A stretch of DNA of 64,000 nt, from NCBI GenBank assembly GCA_028284365.1, contig JANQRW010000022.1, positions 1-64,000 of the forward strand, written 5' to 3'. Position 1 is the stretch's first letter, and the number at the start of each line of letters is the position of its first letter. A model generated the notes under the pieces. The model did not search any database. It saw nothing but the letters and a program-made list of their open reading frames with translations, and had not been told where the DNA came from. The DNA is from Marinicella sp. (GTDB lineage Bacteria; Pseudomonadota; Gammaproteobacteria; Xanthomonadales; Marinicellaceae). Positions 24,501 to 29,176 of the stretch are shown in pieces. A program made the translations under genes and the position numbers.

Positions 24501-26074
24501 GATTTAAGCACCAAAACAGTATCCATGACTGACGACTCAGAATCTGGGGCCAATCCCCAGCCACCATCGCTGTTGATGTTATTCAATAATTGATCGATAA
24601 CTTGTTGTTTCTTTACAGCATTAAGCTTATCACTCAATATTTGCCAGGCCAGCTCGTCATTATTAACAGCCTGGTAATCATTCAGCCACTGGGTGGCCTG
24701 CTCTACAAAAGTTGTTTCTCCCAATTGAGCCATTGCTCTCACAGCCAGAGCTGTATCTCTTACTTTTGAACCAGATTTATCCTGCCAGTGGTTGTTAGCT
24801 ATCCCCGCTATAAGAAAGTTCTTGGCGGTATCCAAATTAACATCAGAATTATTAGAAGTAGAATAAGTTAAACTTTCAGGATCACCGGCCCCTGCGCTCA
24901 ACTCAATTTCTGGATAATGAACTTCTCCAAGACCTTCGGTTTCAGCAAAAAAGCGTTTCTTAAATTCTCTTTGCAAAACCAACAATGAACCAAATTCTGT
25001 TGAATTAAATGGCTGTGCTGGATCTTGTAGTAAGACAAATTTAACATTGAATTCATGTTGGGAGTTAATGTGATCAGGAATCCTTGGTCCTTCAACAGCA
25101 ACGATGTCATCAATAGAAATATCTAACCTGTTACCACTCACTTGGGTGCCAACAGGTGGCGGTATATCCTCTCGATCTCCTGGTAGACCGTTTTCAACCA
25201 AGAAAAAATCAGGAACTGCTGCCGGAGCCAGAAAACCCATCAGATATAAATCGAGCGGGCTTAAGGACTTTCTGGTCGCTTTGGTTTCAAACTGTCCTGG
25301 ATTTACCTCTTCCCACAACGCGCCATACATCACAGATGCATTTGAGCTCATAAAATAGTTCCAGTGTATGTTGTCTCGACCCAGTAACAAGTCACTGGGT
25401 TGGTTATTGTTGTCCTGAAACCTCACTGCAACGCCCCAACGATGCATCATTTCGTGGATAAGCGTATCTAACGTGGTATCAAATTGGCTCTTGCCAGAAT
25501 TTAATTCCCAATCAGTGATTTCCGTCATATCAATGGTGGCTTGCAACTTTTCACTGCTCATCAGCGAACTGTTGTTAAAGACAGGAAGCCCTATACCTTG
25601 AACATCGTTTTGATAACTGATGGCAAAAGCATCAGCATTTCCCGAATCAACAGGAAAATCTGTGAAAATAACAATAAAATCATACTGATCAGGTAAGTTC
25701 TGGTATAGCTCCTGAGTAACAGCCTGGCGTGCTTCTGTATTAATCACACCACCAATTTCCCTGTCGTAATTACCAACAAAATCTAATACCGATACACCAG
25801 AATTTTCTCCTCGATAGACCACTTCGAATGTAGCAGACAACTTGTTGATTTTATCCAAAGTAACATACGTAGAATCAGTGGCCCAGCTCTTTTCAGCAAC
25901 TATTGATAACACCACGGCGAACGAAAGCAGAATTAGACTTGTCAATTTTTTTTGATAAGACAACTGCTTTTTTTCAGAACAGTCAAGAGTCAATTCCCTC
26001 TCAGCCTTTTGAAACGTTACACAACGATTATTTTTGTCTTTAATTTCCATTTTTATGCTTCCATCACATTCCAT
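6536..26074 (-). CDS. Giant 6512-aa multidomain surface/secreted protein
   Basis: Single ORF; signal-peptide-like N-terminus (KKLTSLILLSFAVVLSIVAEKSWA), HEMMH motif, terpene cyclase-like repeats (SDGGWGLAPDSESSVMDTVLVLKSL), CARDB-like repeats (VRVDHENLIVESNENDNEG), FlgD-like YISPNGDGIKD modules, F5/8-type C-like segment (ATASSNTSSAHLALDGMQNTYWSPSY), SdrD-B-like GRIWQDVNGDGIIDATETG, C-terminal DUF11-like repeat. Confidence 0.9.
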   Translation of the reverse strand: MECDGSIKMEIKDKNNRCVTFQKAERELTLDCSEKKQLSYQKKLTSLILLSFAVVLSIVAEKSWATDSTYVTLDKINKLSATFEVVYRGENSGVSVLDFVGNYDREIGGVINTEARQAVTQELYQNLPDQYDFIVIFTDFPVDSGNADAFAISYQNDVQGIGLPVFNNSSLMSSEKLQATIDMTEITDWELNSGKSQFDTTLDTLIHEMMHRWGVAVRFQDNNNQPSDLLLGRDNIHWNYFMSSNASVMYGALWEEVNPGQFETKATRKSLSPLDLYLMGFLAPAAVPDFFLVENGLPGDREDIPPPVGTQVSGNRLDISIDDIVAVEGPRIPDHINSQHEFNVKFVLLQDPAQPFNSTEFGSLLVLQREFKKRFFAETEGLGEVHYPEIELSAGAGDPESLTYSTSNNSDVNLDTAKNFLIAGIANNHWQDKSGSKVRDTALAVRAMAQLGETTFVEQATQWLNDYQAVNNDELAWQILSDKLNAVKKQQVIDQLLNNINSDGGWGLAPDSESSVMDTVLVLKSLKVAAGDAFSVAASSKLYLMNSINSDGGVGYGVGGKSAFSSSARLLTIVDYITQDQSIKENLGQFIVAKQHVNGAFGSGEVTVHETALAISALRGAGNQSYDQAIADAQTKLTTMQSLDGSFEGSFYSTALALEALHNDQNINVSLDSATPSNDRPVAGEQVSIEFFVSNLGESDETEVTIGLYNNQELLTTATIPVFAANSTANTFMILDTTNYSGELGLTVRVDHENLIVESNENDNEGHISIEVLPVTATPELVIQAGSVSYQPHSFDRLPFDVSVDFKVANLSSQALTAVPLQLVKNNEDGSVGVLSATVADFLPGQEHLFNLGGQVGFSQGDVSLSVHVDQENSHLERNELNNSYNLVIKRNLSIDLSISAADVMMPSQWTQGFDQEVSFVVNNRGTADVPPFNIQVFLDHAVNDSVLLYENHVVALEAGASLTRSFSWTPESIDEYSMRFIVDHGNVISETNESNNQASIPVTVNANSLVNLSVHVDDVMLLPLPGLAGEPFTVSVDVVNDSSVPSPGFDISLSYQYPDQPITLIESLTELSLAANSSREVQWTIDPLTLNGEATLIIHADPDNAVNEFNENDNIAIKPDIRFLSLPDARVINAGVGLSPSEPVPGQPLMVTVAVDNLGEQNINNLSVKLYTIDEDTGGQQFVAENQLAQLPPGESRVTQFNFVLSDAETTEQLKVVVDELNDVAEGNELNNETLINFDRQDSQFYLTEKYISPNGDGIKDTTRIAFNFDVVDDYKMKIYDPHSRLVRAFDETLTTSATYGEWLWDGRDNVGKVVKDGLYLIRLDGLSSGYTKFLNVYVDTNRSGLLSAMSQGKGHIYDLGCVINYADTGAFSEDGKYLIVGRYDDKQGFVRKGLFKIKTDGSEVVPLLSDLFLQNRTIGSFRVINSGQVIFLAHELGSQKMYQLDLNSLQTKALLSHPLDQFQAKTYGRDSAVVFSQTIGNEGHFQIFYDALRPAEEMAVGLDHDHDDNFFELDNGWLLRKDLTSASGYEYHYLPKYDIENAVLLTPQGGEGHYSEHQISKDASNFVINGFEDIVWYGSEADNLREIKRLTKNNQSITDEKPTLSPYNELLIFSDGELALYDDLGNVKFTHSNPYNLQYFQDLIIQRHGSLNGLVFNNGESGRVVYDFDDLTDLRINPGLVEEVAWVSPTEVYVSYQPRLVGKLQIERFGSAEISFESPAPEYIKIDYANLHTIEITELDRIRKVSNDFIEPDSYYFLADEKIYLKGADGEAEPLELNFPEGFSYHLDSPGNRHPRFEKTTSIVKKLRIQNYSGLNQPLRCTPVGEDGDGFYQPTTNLTAFVSAKFSDDQVHISGSAFDQNFSHYRLEYKNQYAADNTWHPINSGEFPKIDELFQTWTPVVSGSYFIRLTVYDLAGNQLEDVAQVFVPSSNISIRNVAVSPEFFSPNGDGIKDQALIEFDVVGTTELAVQIRNSNGEVVRSFLNQYLNSGHEQLVWDGLNDAGEALPSGQYQVVFSGYRFSVVLDVSPPQAFVRDYSVNEEVGNWITFDLSQALSYYKDPWEIKGGIDGLDYSYEYYDDTGSWISLGREQFVRVTPFNVDEIITNRPYRIKVIDYAGNIGVSEAYHFTVDKLYVGELRKKDDSKTVQKRVLKACDPEESECEASSSQAEIDDCALVIHGRICNKEFYKFTQQIDEDLFNQEVNQEMAFVVQTFSPQEVGSVVLEFNYVQGQGVDQQVHTIEVVTEPADVVAVSDYFDEADELTTAGLPEGMVKFRSERNEIHAYVLIVDQNMLLDFVSQVPFVPDLIQVDAKFVNYVRSGNHELAFQFTPAVPNINFFASVKSAILSDDPEAALQAIASSNGIKVLSDDFLDKFYLARDAIEQASLDQYDYYLWRYGPFDEYETSSHQIRVEYPESISDDYLRPIFSRQTDGTSFAELYAFNKKGCYVASEATWLSSQKDISIELGSNDSSGICLLDDHNQQYFKTQDYCNPQAEQDDLIRLNLGGTFRFSDSQLVSMEAYRLVDGQEVLLYATTDPTPQPGEDGLFYGDTFTLNKADYAEGEYQYFVRYTNLEGHQAVESYTFLVQKENISPQVISPDSMASYCAAEGDETARISVPYELALSNNASHALSIRNVANNQLVGGVDDFVYNDHDFVSKLTYSGGSSSVSFSMPYFSGQTSLVFETINSTGVSSCDVVAVNIDSLVDVVVRDNTGENIDSNAISYPPTYVSSIQPAEYNELTANEQVAVEVDLYHSQGNALDDHITNIQTFTANAGVVHGLSWDGMVNGTPVTDGVYFIVLTITDGCGLVKTLKNKIVVDNTSPELSFSQPVNGQSVSTLTEVEAEVLEGNIDTVELDYQVNGSWAPIVTEVQPIVERPEFDLVTGLWNLSGLINDTYPLRLTVKDLAGNENTLTISVNLTEQQNIFWSYLLTPRYVSPNNDGEQDRLMLDFGLNLNAEVSITVTDVNQNEVKQLLLNESLPEGAHQLIWDGTDNSGQVVIDGEYHLVATATEIGNVGNSQSLSLKAYIDTTPPVVTVTPSNSVIKGQGSMALNLLENNPAQLSAWLQPADLFVPEIQVLNADAVGDFNLFLLTELEETSYELKVLVQDKAGNQLLHTHQFKVDNNPPVLNLEYPKDISFQGMDGQLHVIGNITDDNFHEYQLFISPDVEPPVWQELTTGDELIEDQFMFDWPITVNDGVYLFRALAVDQAGWETEAVHQVTLDTQPPVVVLNHPVNQSLQGQTITIKGTVTDPNLSFYHLSYRRNNDPDNQWHLIHSGIDEINDATLYSWTHGLDSGNYEIRLLAQDQIGLRAETVVEFMLDTTAPEPALYLNAERVNGNDVQLNWQPSVSGDVIGYQIYRNNHLLNQNLITQNSYQDLSLPDGEFTYWVLAVDGANNISHPSNSQLVVVDTTAPEVFLLKPTNGQLASGIIDVVGTVNSTDDFKVMRLYYRLATDPAPGLLIAQSTLPVAGEKLAELDTSSLIQGADYLIRMEAEDLSGNLATVERRIRIDNVPPAAPVNLTYQLANGNDVTLNWQANSETDLAGYLVYRNGEIISGNGTIQSSIITDISYLDEDVVDGNHEYFIVTVDLANNASANSNIVQVNIDQRPPDVQFVTPADGHEFEAPLIVIAASDDVDVASVVFDYSTDAVVWQVLETRTQRPYEVLVNAQDLNLSFGDVLYLRATATDLGGQTDATPAQMMVEYTDLTPPAAVMGLSGSVTGGEIQLNWLANSEADLAGYLVARKRLEPDPESEYTVLTGSATTANQYLDSDLADGTYQYQIKAVDTFDNLSVAVDSEIFKVFSIKLAQPYSPLLAPVVLEVSGETAHAGEIQLQLINASGSQDLPTILADADGGFTVGNLTLTVGDNQMTAYQETTQGDRSRTESVAVQLSPVPLTPSNPTVSVNGYDVDFSWEQPEPGVFGYLPYINQQPVFVIEPYTSGLIATASSNTSSAHLALDGMQNTYWSPSYSDRSDGIPVFFEIQLPESKWITQVDITWNQGFYGVNKPDQYLLQFSSPVGWITQADFSGNENVTASFSGEQPYLTDKIRVLIPVGTYTPNFELSEVKIWHQPLTDQLNYIATLTDGNYDLQVSAVNSYGFASDLTSVQNGAVGDTTPPDPVVLDGQIQNGNQVTLGWTASTSADVNHYRLFRNNELIFISPDASTLTHLDTDLPNGHYTYRVAVVDVVGNVSLMSNEVTIEVSEQVLTAPTGMSISAPERGGTLRLEWNAHTAPTFAYFKVYRSLQSDGSFEVITQLSEPVLIDTNLTNGVSYYYYLTAVDELGNESLPSTVAVGTPKDLIIPAKPVITRPTDVGLPITVNENNTDVGGYSSPGVLIDLFHNDNQIGFVRSTVDYSQDNHDFGRLNMREVQLSKRGLFAYRNINQEIIIYDPDQETFTPLNGDNLSHHFWNEAGTVLYAIHNSYGNSELKTFGLDGQEIDSVYLGFVIRDVTRSPDAGQLFYEGDGINSDTGQSESGLWLYALADNTHHKIDTNGAVDIKNNAVSWLSSDRLAFIDFHSDSLWLYDIQSDQLQELESNIYGTSQLAASKDGTHLYYSVRENGDVSVRRYNISDGATKTYTIENSDVSLPVVDNDIDLILVSVNCCSKQLINMETGEVIHHFNDIGSRSNGVWLDASRAMLVGGDKLVFLDLPGVFNFEAISLQAGLNQFYAVARKENGLVSPVSETIEVILNENTLPDLEIKPDYLQISASQVLPDNQVTGSVLIKNSSAQDVEQARFVIELTAPDLTTQVLAPTPIDFSLVANEVLRENFVITGLSQTGEYTIRVVADSNQQVTEINENNNSVVKTVRVVEDLLPDLNLVIDNDLLYPGQQLSGEIQVYNPGSSFDGTVNLEITDDTAYPVGFTQTYTINELSDATLWQQDINWDSATVFAGNYQIHAELFDQNGQQLETQSHDFSISALADFDMSLSANAAQVELGEALGLQLLLNYASGNTNVSGTLHWEVYDVSEQLVWSESEPLDDMLPGFETVFENSWLSQQQGTFEVRARLETELDTAHAVWPFVVVPPASILDLRGEIQDLPAAVQLGQTATINYQVSNAGTVDTPNVPVTLTLWDNQLTEVVEQQAATVSLLRGDTQHLSVNWTSNIWDLGHYVLTLTADLSQYGGSASQILANQTLTTMDTQPPVVQIESPVEGGFYPSSVNLIANITDQWHDIEQVLLDIDAQGAGSGEGSISLYSAPQSNLYQRWLTELAEGVHQIRVRAWDEAGNQADVSRSFIVDTTSPLITVTGIIDDGLYNSQVQAHVQVTDTYLDTINMTLNGQPYQSGELINSEGSHLLQVTATDLAGNTSTTRLVFYLDLTAPVVNFTYPQNNSETNQPTTLVSGLTEVGATLTLQTGSYTDTVTADYAGIFSFADVPLISGANLITVSAVDLAGNPGVPTLVTVELVDTISVTGTLTAGSSHPLGQNLTVNWQLNNLNDSEVSQLPVKVELFQVVDNQLVGSDEQTIDIIAAGTHAGSSVLDTDTLMTGDHRLQLSVQTEQGWQNLDDSLITMQDQLGPVVTVIEPTHGELSNTELELLVQAVDEHSDVAVVAYQLDNSNIWEPMNWNGINYTASLELSHGSHQLLFRAIDDFNNESQSTVVTVNIDTMAPDIQINQPTDGLITNQPVTVDFVVSDDHDFSVAAQLDTNEINNGHTINAEGVYLLDVTATDQVNNESTVRHSFTIDTTIPVLTVSNPLDGEQNTKGVVDVVGLSEVRNQVLIKVNGTETTVKTDQDGRFISVGHALQLGQNIIEVTATDQAGNNSNTITREVEFIQSGQVRGRIWQDVNGDGIIDATETGFNQVWLKITNDQNQEWKATTDMMGYYVFEQLPVGAYTIEIIDQVLLNDWQQTTDNLIQQLEVEADQTINIDFGFRRIPSQINGQLTANSQRGRLLMLLDPATAQINANKCFGVSQWRMQAVMNHEFITGDVVSARLYDVQGNLLQTETASYEDFINNGYQVIDQQGETTDFNLLLHPVTGPYLSATVTRSSTAAPAILPEAYRLILSLQSGNKQNEWSGEVVSNNCQSFYQIGEDIGDLQLTDVRVYPPLVSDEPNGVTTMGSMSSQRVLLENLLREGGWSYEVVTDANAFSAAMATDQYVAYWLLAENVQLTNQTQNDLITAMHEGAALVVSSGHDNLNTQFYSAMGVQVTGSHLNATEFELFNTAMTNAGTLEVGHNEHTLKASLSGAESVGVFRGADIEHPDNQALTLLQSVGGKAVFSGLDWLLQATESTGLNTYLQLIQQVLEYTHPLGLATELGRARAVRLSLENQSLAVNGHVQVLLPPGVNLIYAPMTVTTATDGFAFVYQLAENQHLEFEFWVEVNDSPADLRADVYVDHTVEVIETLELTLIAGEKPDLTAAISNCVTGVKPQQELTYHYQITNNGNTHINNALAYTGLPTTLLNPQWQCSATAGAVCGAASGSGNLLGQVIDLPVGSTVSYYFTAQVATHQPIDNISVSARVVMPDEATDINPFDNDAIDIDQVYPFLFKDGFECMSAGAAYFTTEGK

Positions 26075-26634
26075 ACAAACTCACTATCCAGTGAAAGTCT
26101 TGTTTTAAAGTTCAGATTATTTGCTAAAAGCGGTACACAATTGCACTTAATCAACCTCTACATTTCCCTATTGACTAAAAGCAATTAAATACCAGAAATA
26201 AAAAATCATTTAAATTTTGTTTAGGCCGGTTGATAAAAGACGAGATGCCTGAGTCAGCGCAATTCACTACCCACAACCAGCTATTTAACAAAATTGGAAT
26301 ACAGACCGATGATTTTCTTCCGTAAACAATTTTCCTGAAACTTTAAACTGTAAGATAAATCAAGTGACTTTGAAATGTCAAACGAAAATTAACATTTATA
26401 TACTTATTTGGCCATTTCTTCATTAAAAAACATCACAACAAAACTGTTTTAATTTTCTGAATCCATACTCATCCACTTTGTAGCGTGATAACTGAGATGA
26501 AAACATCATGATCACATAATGTTTTCACCGTTTTTGTGGATTTAAGCAGAGATTAACTATTAATTAACAAAGCTCAGTTGATGATAAGTTTTCTACATAT
26601 CTCAGCACTGGAAAACCACCCATCAAACCAATAG

Positions 26635-26810
26635 TGCAGGCAATGGAAGTTAGGCGGTTTTATCGAAGGTAAAGAAGCCTGACTGGAATGCCGTAGCACG
26701 TGCAGGCAATGGAAGTTAGGCGATTTTGCCGAAGGTAAAGAAGCCTGACTGGAATGCCGTAGCGCGTGCAAGCAGTCAGAGCATGGCGATTGCCTCAAGA
26801 TGCCATGACC
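26635..26810. repeat. Two tandem 66-bp repeat units plus a degenerate third partial unit
   Basis: Unit 1 26635-26700 and unit 2 26701-26766 (tgcaggcaatggaagttaggcg...gccgtagc[a/g]cg), 4 differences; partial copy from 26767. Same family as 61117-61248. Confidence 0.9.
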
Positions 26811-26815
26811 GCTGG

Positions 26816-26923
26816 CTGAGCGGAGCCGAAGCCTAACCTGAAGATGCTACCACCTCCGGCTGTACTTAATTGAAACCTTTATCAACCAAAATCAATCTTT
26901 ACTTTCACTTCGGCTCCGCTCAG
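26816..26923. repeat. Long-spaced perfect 16-bp inverted repeat (ctgagcggagccgaag / cttcggctccgctcag)
   Basis: 26816-26831 and 26908-26923 are exact reverse complements. Confidence 0.85.
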
Positions 26924-27059
26924 TGAACGTATATGGTTGTATTTGTGGAGAACTGGTGATCAAGTTCGATCGGCACAACGGTTCAGCGAATCCACAACTG
27001 GGCTATCGGGTATGATGTTACGGCCTGTAACACTTACAAGGAATGCTCTTTCTGATTGG

Positions 27060-27235
27060 CCTACATGGATGTAGGTCTGTTGCGCTAGCTTGGAGCGATA
27101 GCAGCCGCTTCGCTCACGACTGATCATTCATTACATTAAAGCTTCTTTGCTTTGCAAAACCGCTTTAATTCCACTCTCTGCCTAACCAAGAGCGCCGGTC
27201 GAGCCAATCATCGGCTCTCCTTGGACGATGGACAG
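27060..27235. repeat. Dispersed modular repeat region (CCTACATGGATGTAGG palindrome; 'aaccaagagcgccggtcgagccaatcatcggctctc' module)
   Basis: Palindrome 27060-27075; module 27181-27220 recurs at about 49315-49350 in opposite orientation and partly at 61086-61120. Confidence 0.75.
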
Positions 27236-27503
27236 GGCAATTAGATAAGCTGAAAAAAAGATGAGGAAGGTTTGGACAGCACCACCGTCCACGGCTTTAC
27301 TTGGTCTGAATTGGAGATTTTGATGATTGAAGGAGATTTTTTGATAAAAAAGTGAGTTTCTGTGATTATTTTCGAGGGTTTTGAAAGTTCAGGGATGATT
27401 TGGGGGTGAACTTTGCTAAAAAATCACCCAAAAATCATTACTATTACTTGTGTGGACGGGTGTACAGGACAGGTATTGATTTTTCATTTGACTAAAATTT
27501 TGG

Positions 27504-27863
27504 TTATTTCTGAAAATAACCAATTGCACCAACTATCATTAAACCAATACTAATAACCAGCAAAGAAATGACTATAAAAGAAAGTAGTTTTACATATATG
27601 GCATAGCCTGGATATTGTGAACAAAACACCCGAAATGCTTCTTCATGTTCTTTTTCTTTGTAGCCTGTATGAATATAGAATTTATCATTAGCAATAATAC
27701 TATAAACAAATATAGTGGATGCAAACAGTATCAGGCCATTGTAAAGTAAATCATTAAAACTATATTCAAAAAAAAGTAATAAAAACCAAATAGTACCGAG
27801 TGATAGAAACGAACCTATCTTAGTTACTTTTACTTCATTTAATCTTTCTTCTTCTGAATTCAT
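27504..27863 (-). CDS. Small multi-pass membrane protein, putative immunity protein for the displaced RHS tip
   Basis: 119 aa with hydrophobic segments (IWFLLLFFEYSFNDLLYNGLILFASTIFVY; LLSFIVISLLVISIGLMIVGAIGYF); ATG overlaps the upstream tip stop (ATGA, 27860-27863). Confidence 0.65.
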   Translation of the reverse strand: MNSEEERLNEVKVTKIGSFLSLGTIWFLLLFFEYSFNDLLYNGLILFASTIFVYSIIANDKFYIHTGYKEKEHEEAFRVFCSQYPGYAIYVKLLSFIVISLLVISIGLMIVGAIGYFQK

Positions 27864-28732
27864 CTTTTGATTAGTTCTTTAGTTGTGGTTTTAATTATAT
27901 TACTGATAGTAGTTTCTTTGATGCCTTGTTGAACAATTTGTTGTGCAGTTTGTCTTCTGATTTCAATTACAAAAGCTTCTTTTACAGCCTCGCGAGCTAC
28001 TCCACCTGCTGCAATGCTAATTCCATCGACAGTGGCTAATGATATTTCTGCTTTAGCTGCTCCAGAAAGCCCGGAAAATTGTCTTGAAAGACCTTTTGAA
28101 AAAATGCCAACTTGCCTACCAACAGCATTAGCCCCCTGAATACCAATCCTACTACCTGCCGCCAAACTAGTACCCACTTTACTGGTAATACCAAAACCAA
28201 CATCAGCCAATGTGGTCGAAAAGGCCAATAAATCTCTGGCTTGGTTAAATGCCGAGGTCGCCTCATTATAAAACAAAGCCGTGTCATTAAGTTTAATTGC
28301 CACCTCCATTTTATTGATCAAGGCATCTTCTGAAAAGTCACGCCTGAATTCCTCAGCCCAATTAACCGCTGCCACACTGGTAATTGCACCGGTTATCAAG
28401 GCATCAAGCAAGGCTTCCCGATTAACAAAGCCAACCAAATCGGCTTGTGCATTAACTGCTCCAAAAGTACTGTCTAAGTCCAACACATCAGTACCTGTAC
28501 TGACATTCTGACCAATATTCTGTCCCACATATTCACCAGCCGAACTACCACCGCTTTGAGCAAGAGATTCCAGTGCTGAACCCGAGGATGATGAGACTTC
28601 TGTTACTGCATTAGTTGCTGCTTCCGATGCAGTAGTTGTGGTAACATCTTGCGCACCACCCTCAATGGGTGCGGTGGTATCACCCGTATCCGGTGTCCCT
28701 TTCCCAAACACCGCATCCCCAGCAAAGACCAA
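27860..28732 (-). CDS. Displaced (orphan) RHS C-terminal toxin tip, no own RHS core; probably a silent cassette
   Basis: VFAGDAVFGKGTPDTGD...TTTASEAATN matches the full-length RHS protein's AFAGDAVFGKGTPDTGD...TTTASEATN and then diverges. The listed start codon is TTG (28732-28730); frame extends upstream to TAG at 28777-28775 without ATG. Confidence 0.75.
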   Translation of the reverse strand: MVFAGDAVFGKGTPDTGDTTAPIEGGAQDVTTTTASEAATNAVTEVSSSSGSALESLAQSGGSSAGEYVGQNIGQNVSTGTDVLDLDSTFGAVNAQADLVGFVNREALLDALITGAITSVAAVNWAEEFRRDFSEDALINKMEVAIKLNDTALFYNEATSAFNQARDLLAFSTTLADVGFGITSKVGTSLAAGSRIGIQGANAVGRQVGIFSKGLSRQFSGLSGAAKAEISLATVDGISIAAGGVAREAVKEAFVIEIRRQTAQQIVQQGIKETTISNIIKTTTKELIKR

Positions 28733-28799
28733 AACACCTGCTTTGTTGTTGGGCTTCGCAAGTTCAGCACCAGCCTATAAAAATGTGTAACCTACAGCG

Positions 28800-29174
28800 C
28801 TAATCCAACTTTTCTTGGTTCTCCTCAACGTGTTCCAAAAACAAATCTTGTAAATCACCTGAAATAGTACTTTTAATTTGAGCTCCATATTTCAACTCAA
28901 AATCACCATCATTAAATCCTTCTAAATAGGATGAACCATCGATAATGCCGAATAAATTAGAAATAGTATCAATCATAACTTGTTTCATATGTGCATGAAA
29001 TATAGTTTTATTTTCATTACTGAGTGATTGGACAAATAATATATCAGCTTTGGTTTCTGCTGGGAGGTCTTCTGATATTTCTAAATTGTCATATGCTGAT
29101 TTGTAATAAGTCAGGTTGTCATCAATCACCTCTTCATATATTTTCCTGACAAACTTTTCATCTAGTTTCTTCAT
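28800..29174 (-). CDS. Putative immunity protein for the full-length RHS toxin
   Basis: 124-aa acidic soluble protein starting 2 nt after the RHS stop (stop 29177-29179, ATG 29174-29172). Confidence 0.65.
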   Translation of the reverse strand: MKKLDEKFVRKIYEEVIDDNLTYYKSAYDNLEISEDLPAETKADILFVQSLSNENKTIFHAHMKQVMIDTISNLFGIIDGSSYLEGFNDGDFELKYGAQIKSTISGDLQDLFLEHVEENQEKLD

Positions 29175-29176
29175 AT

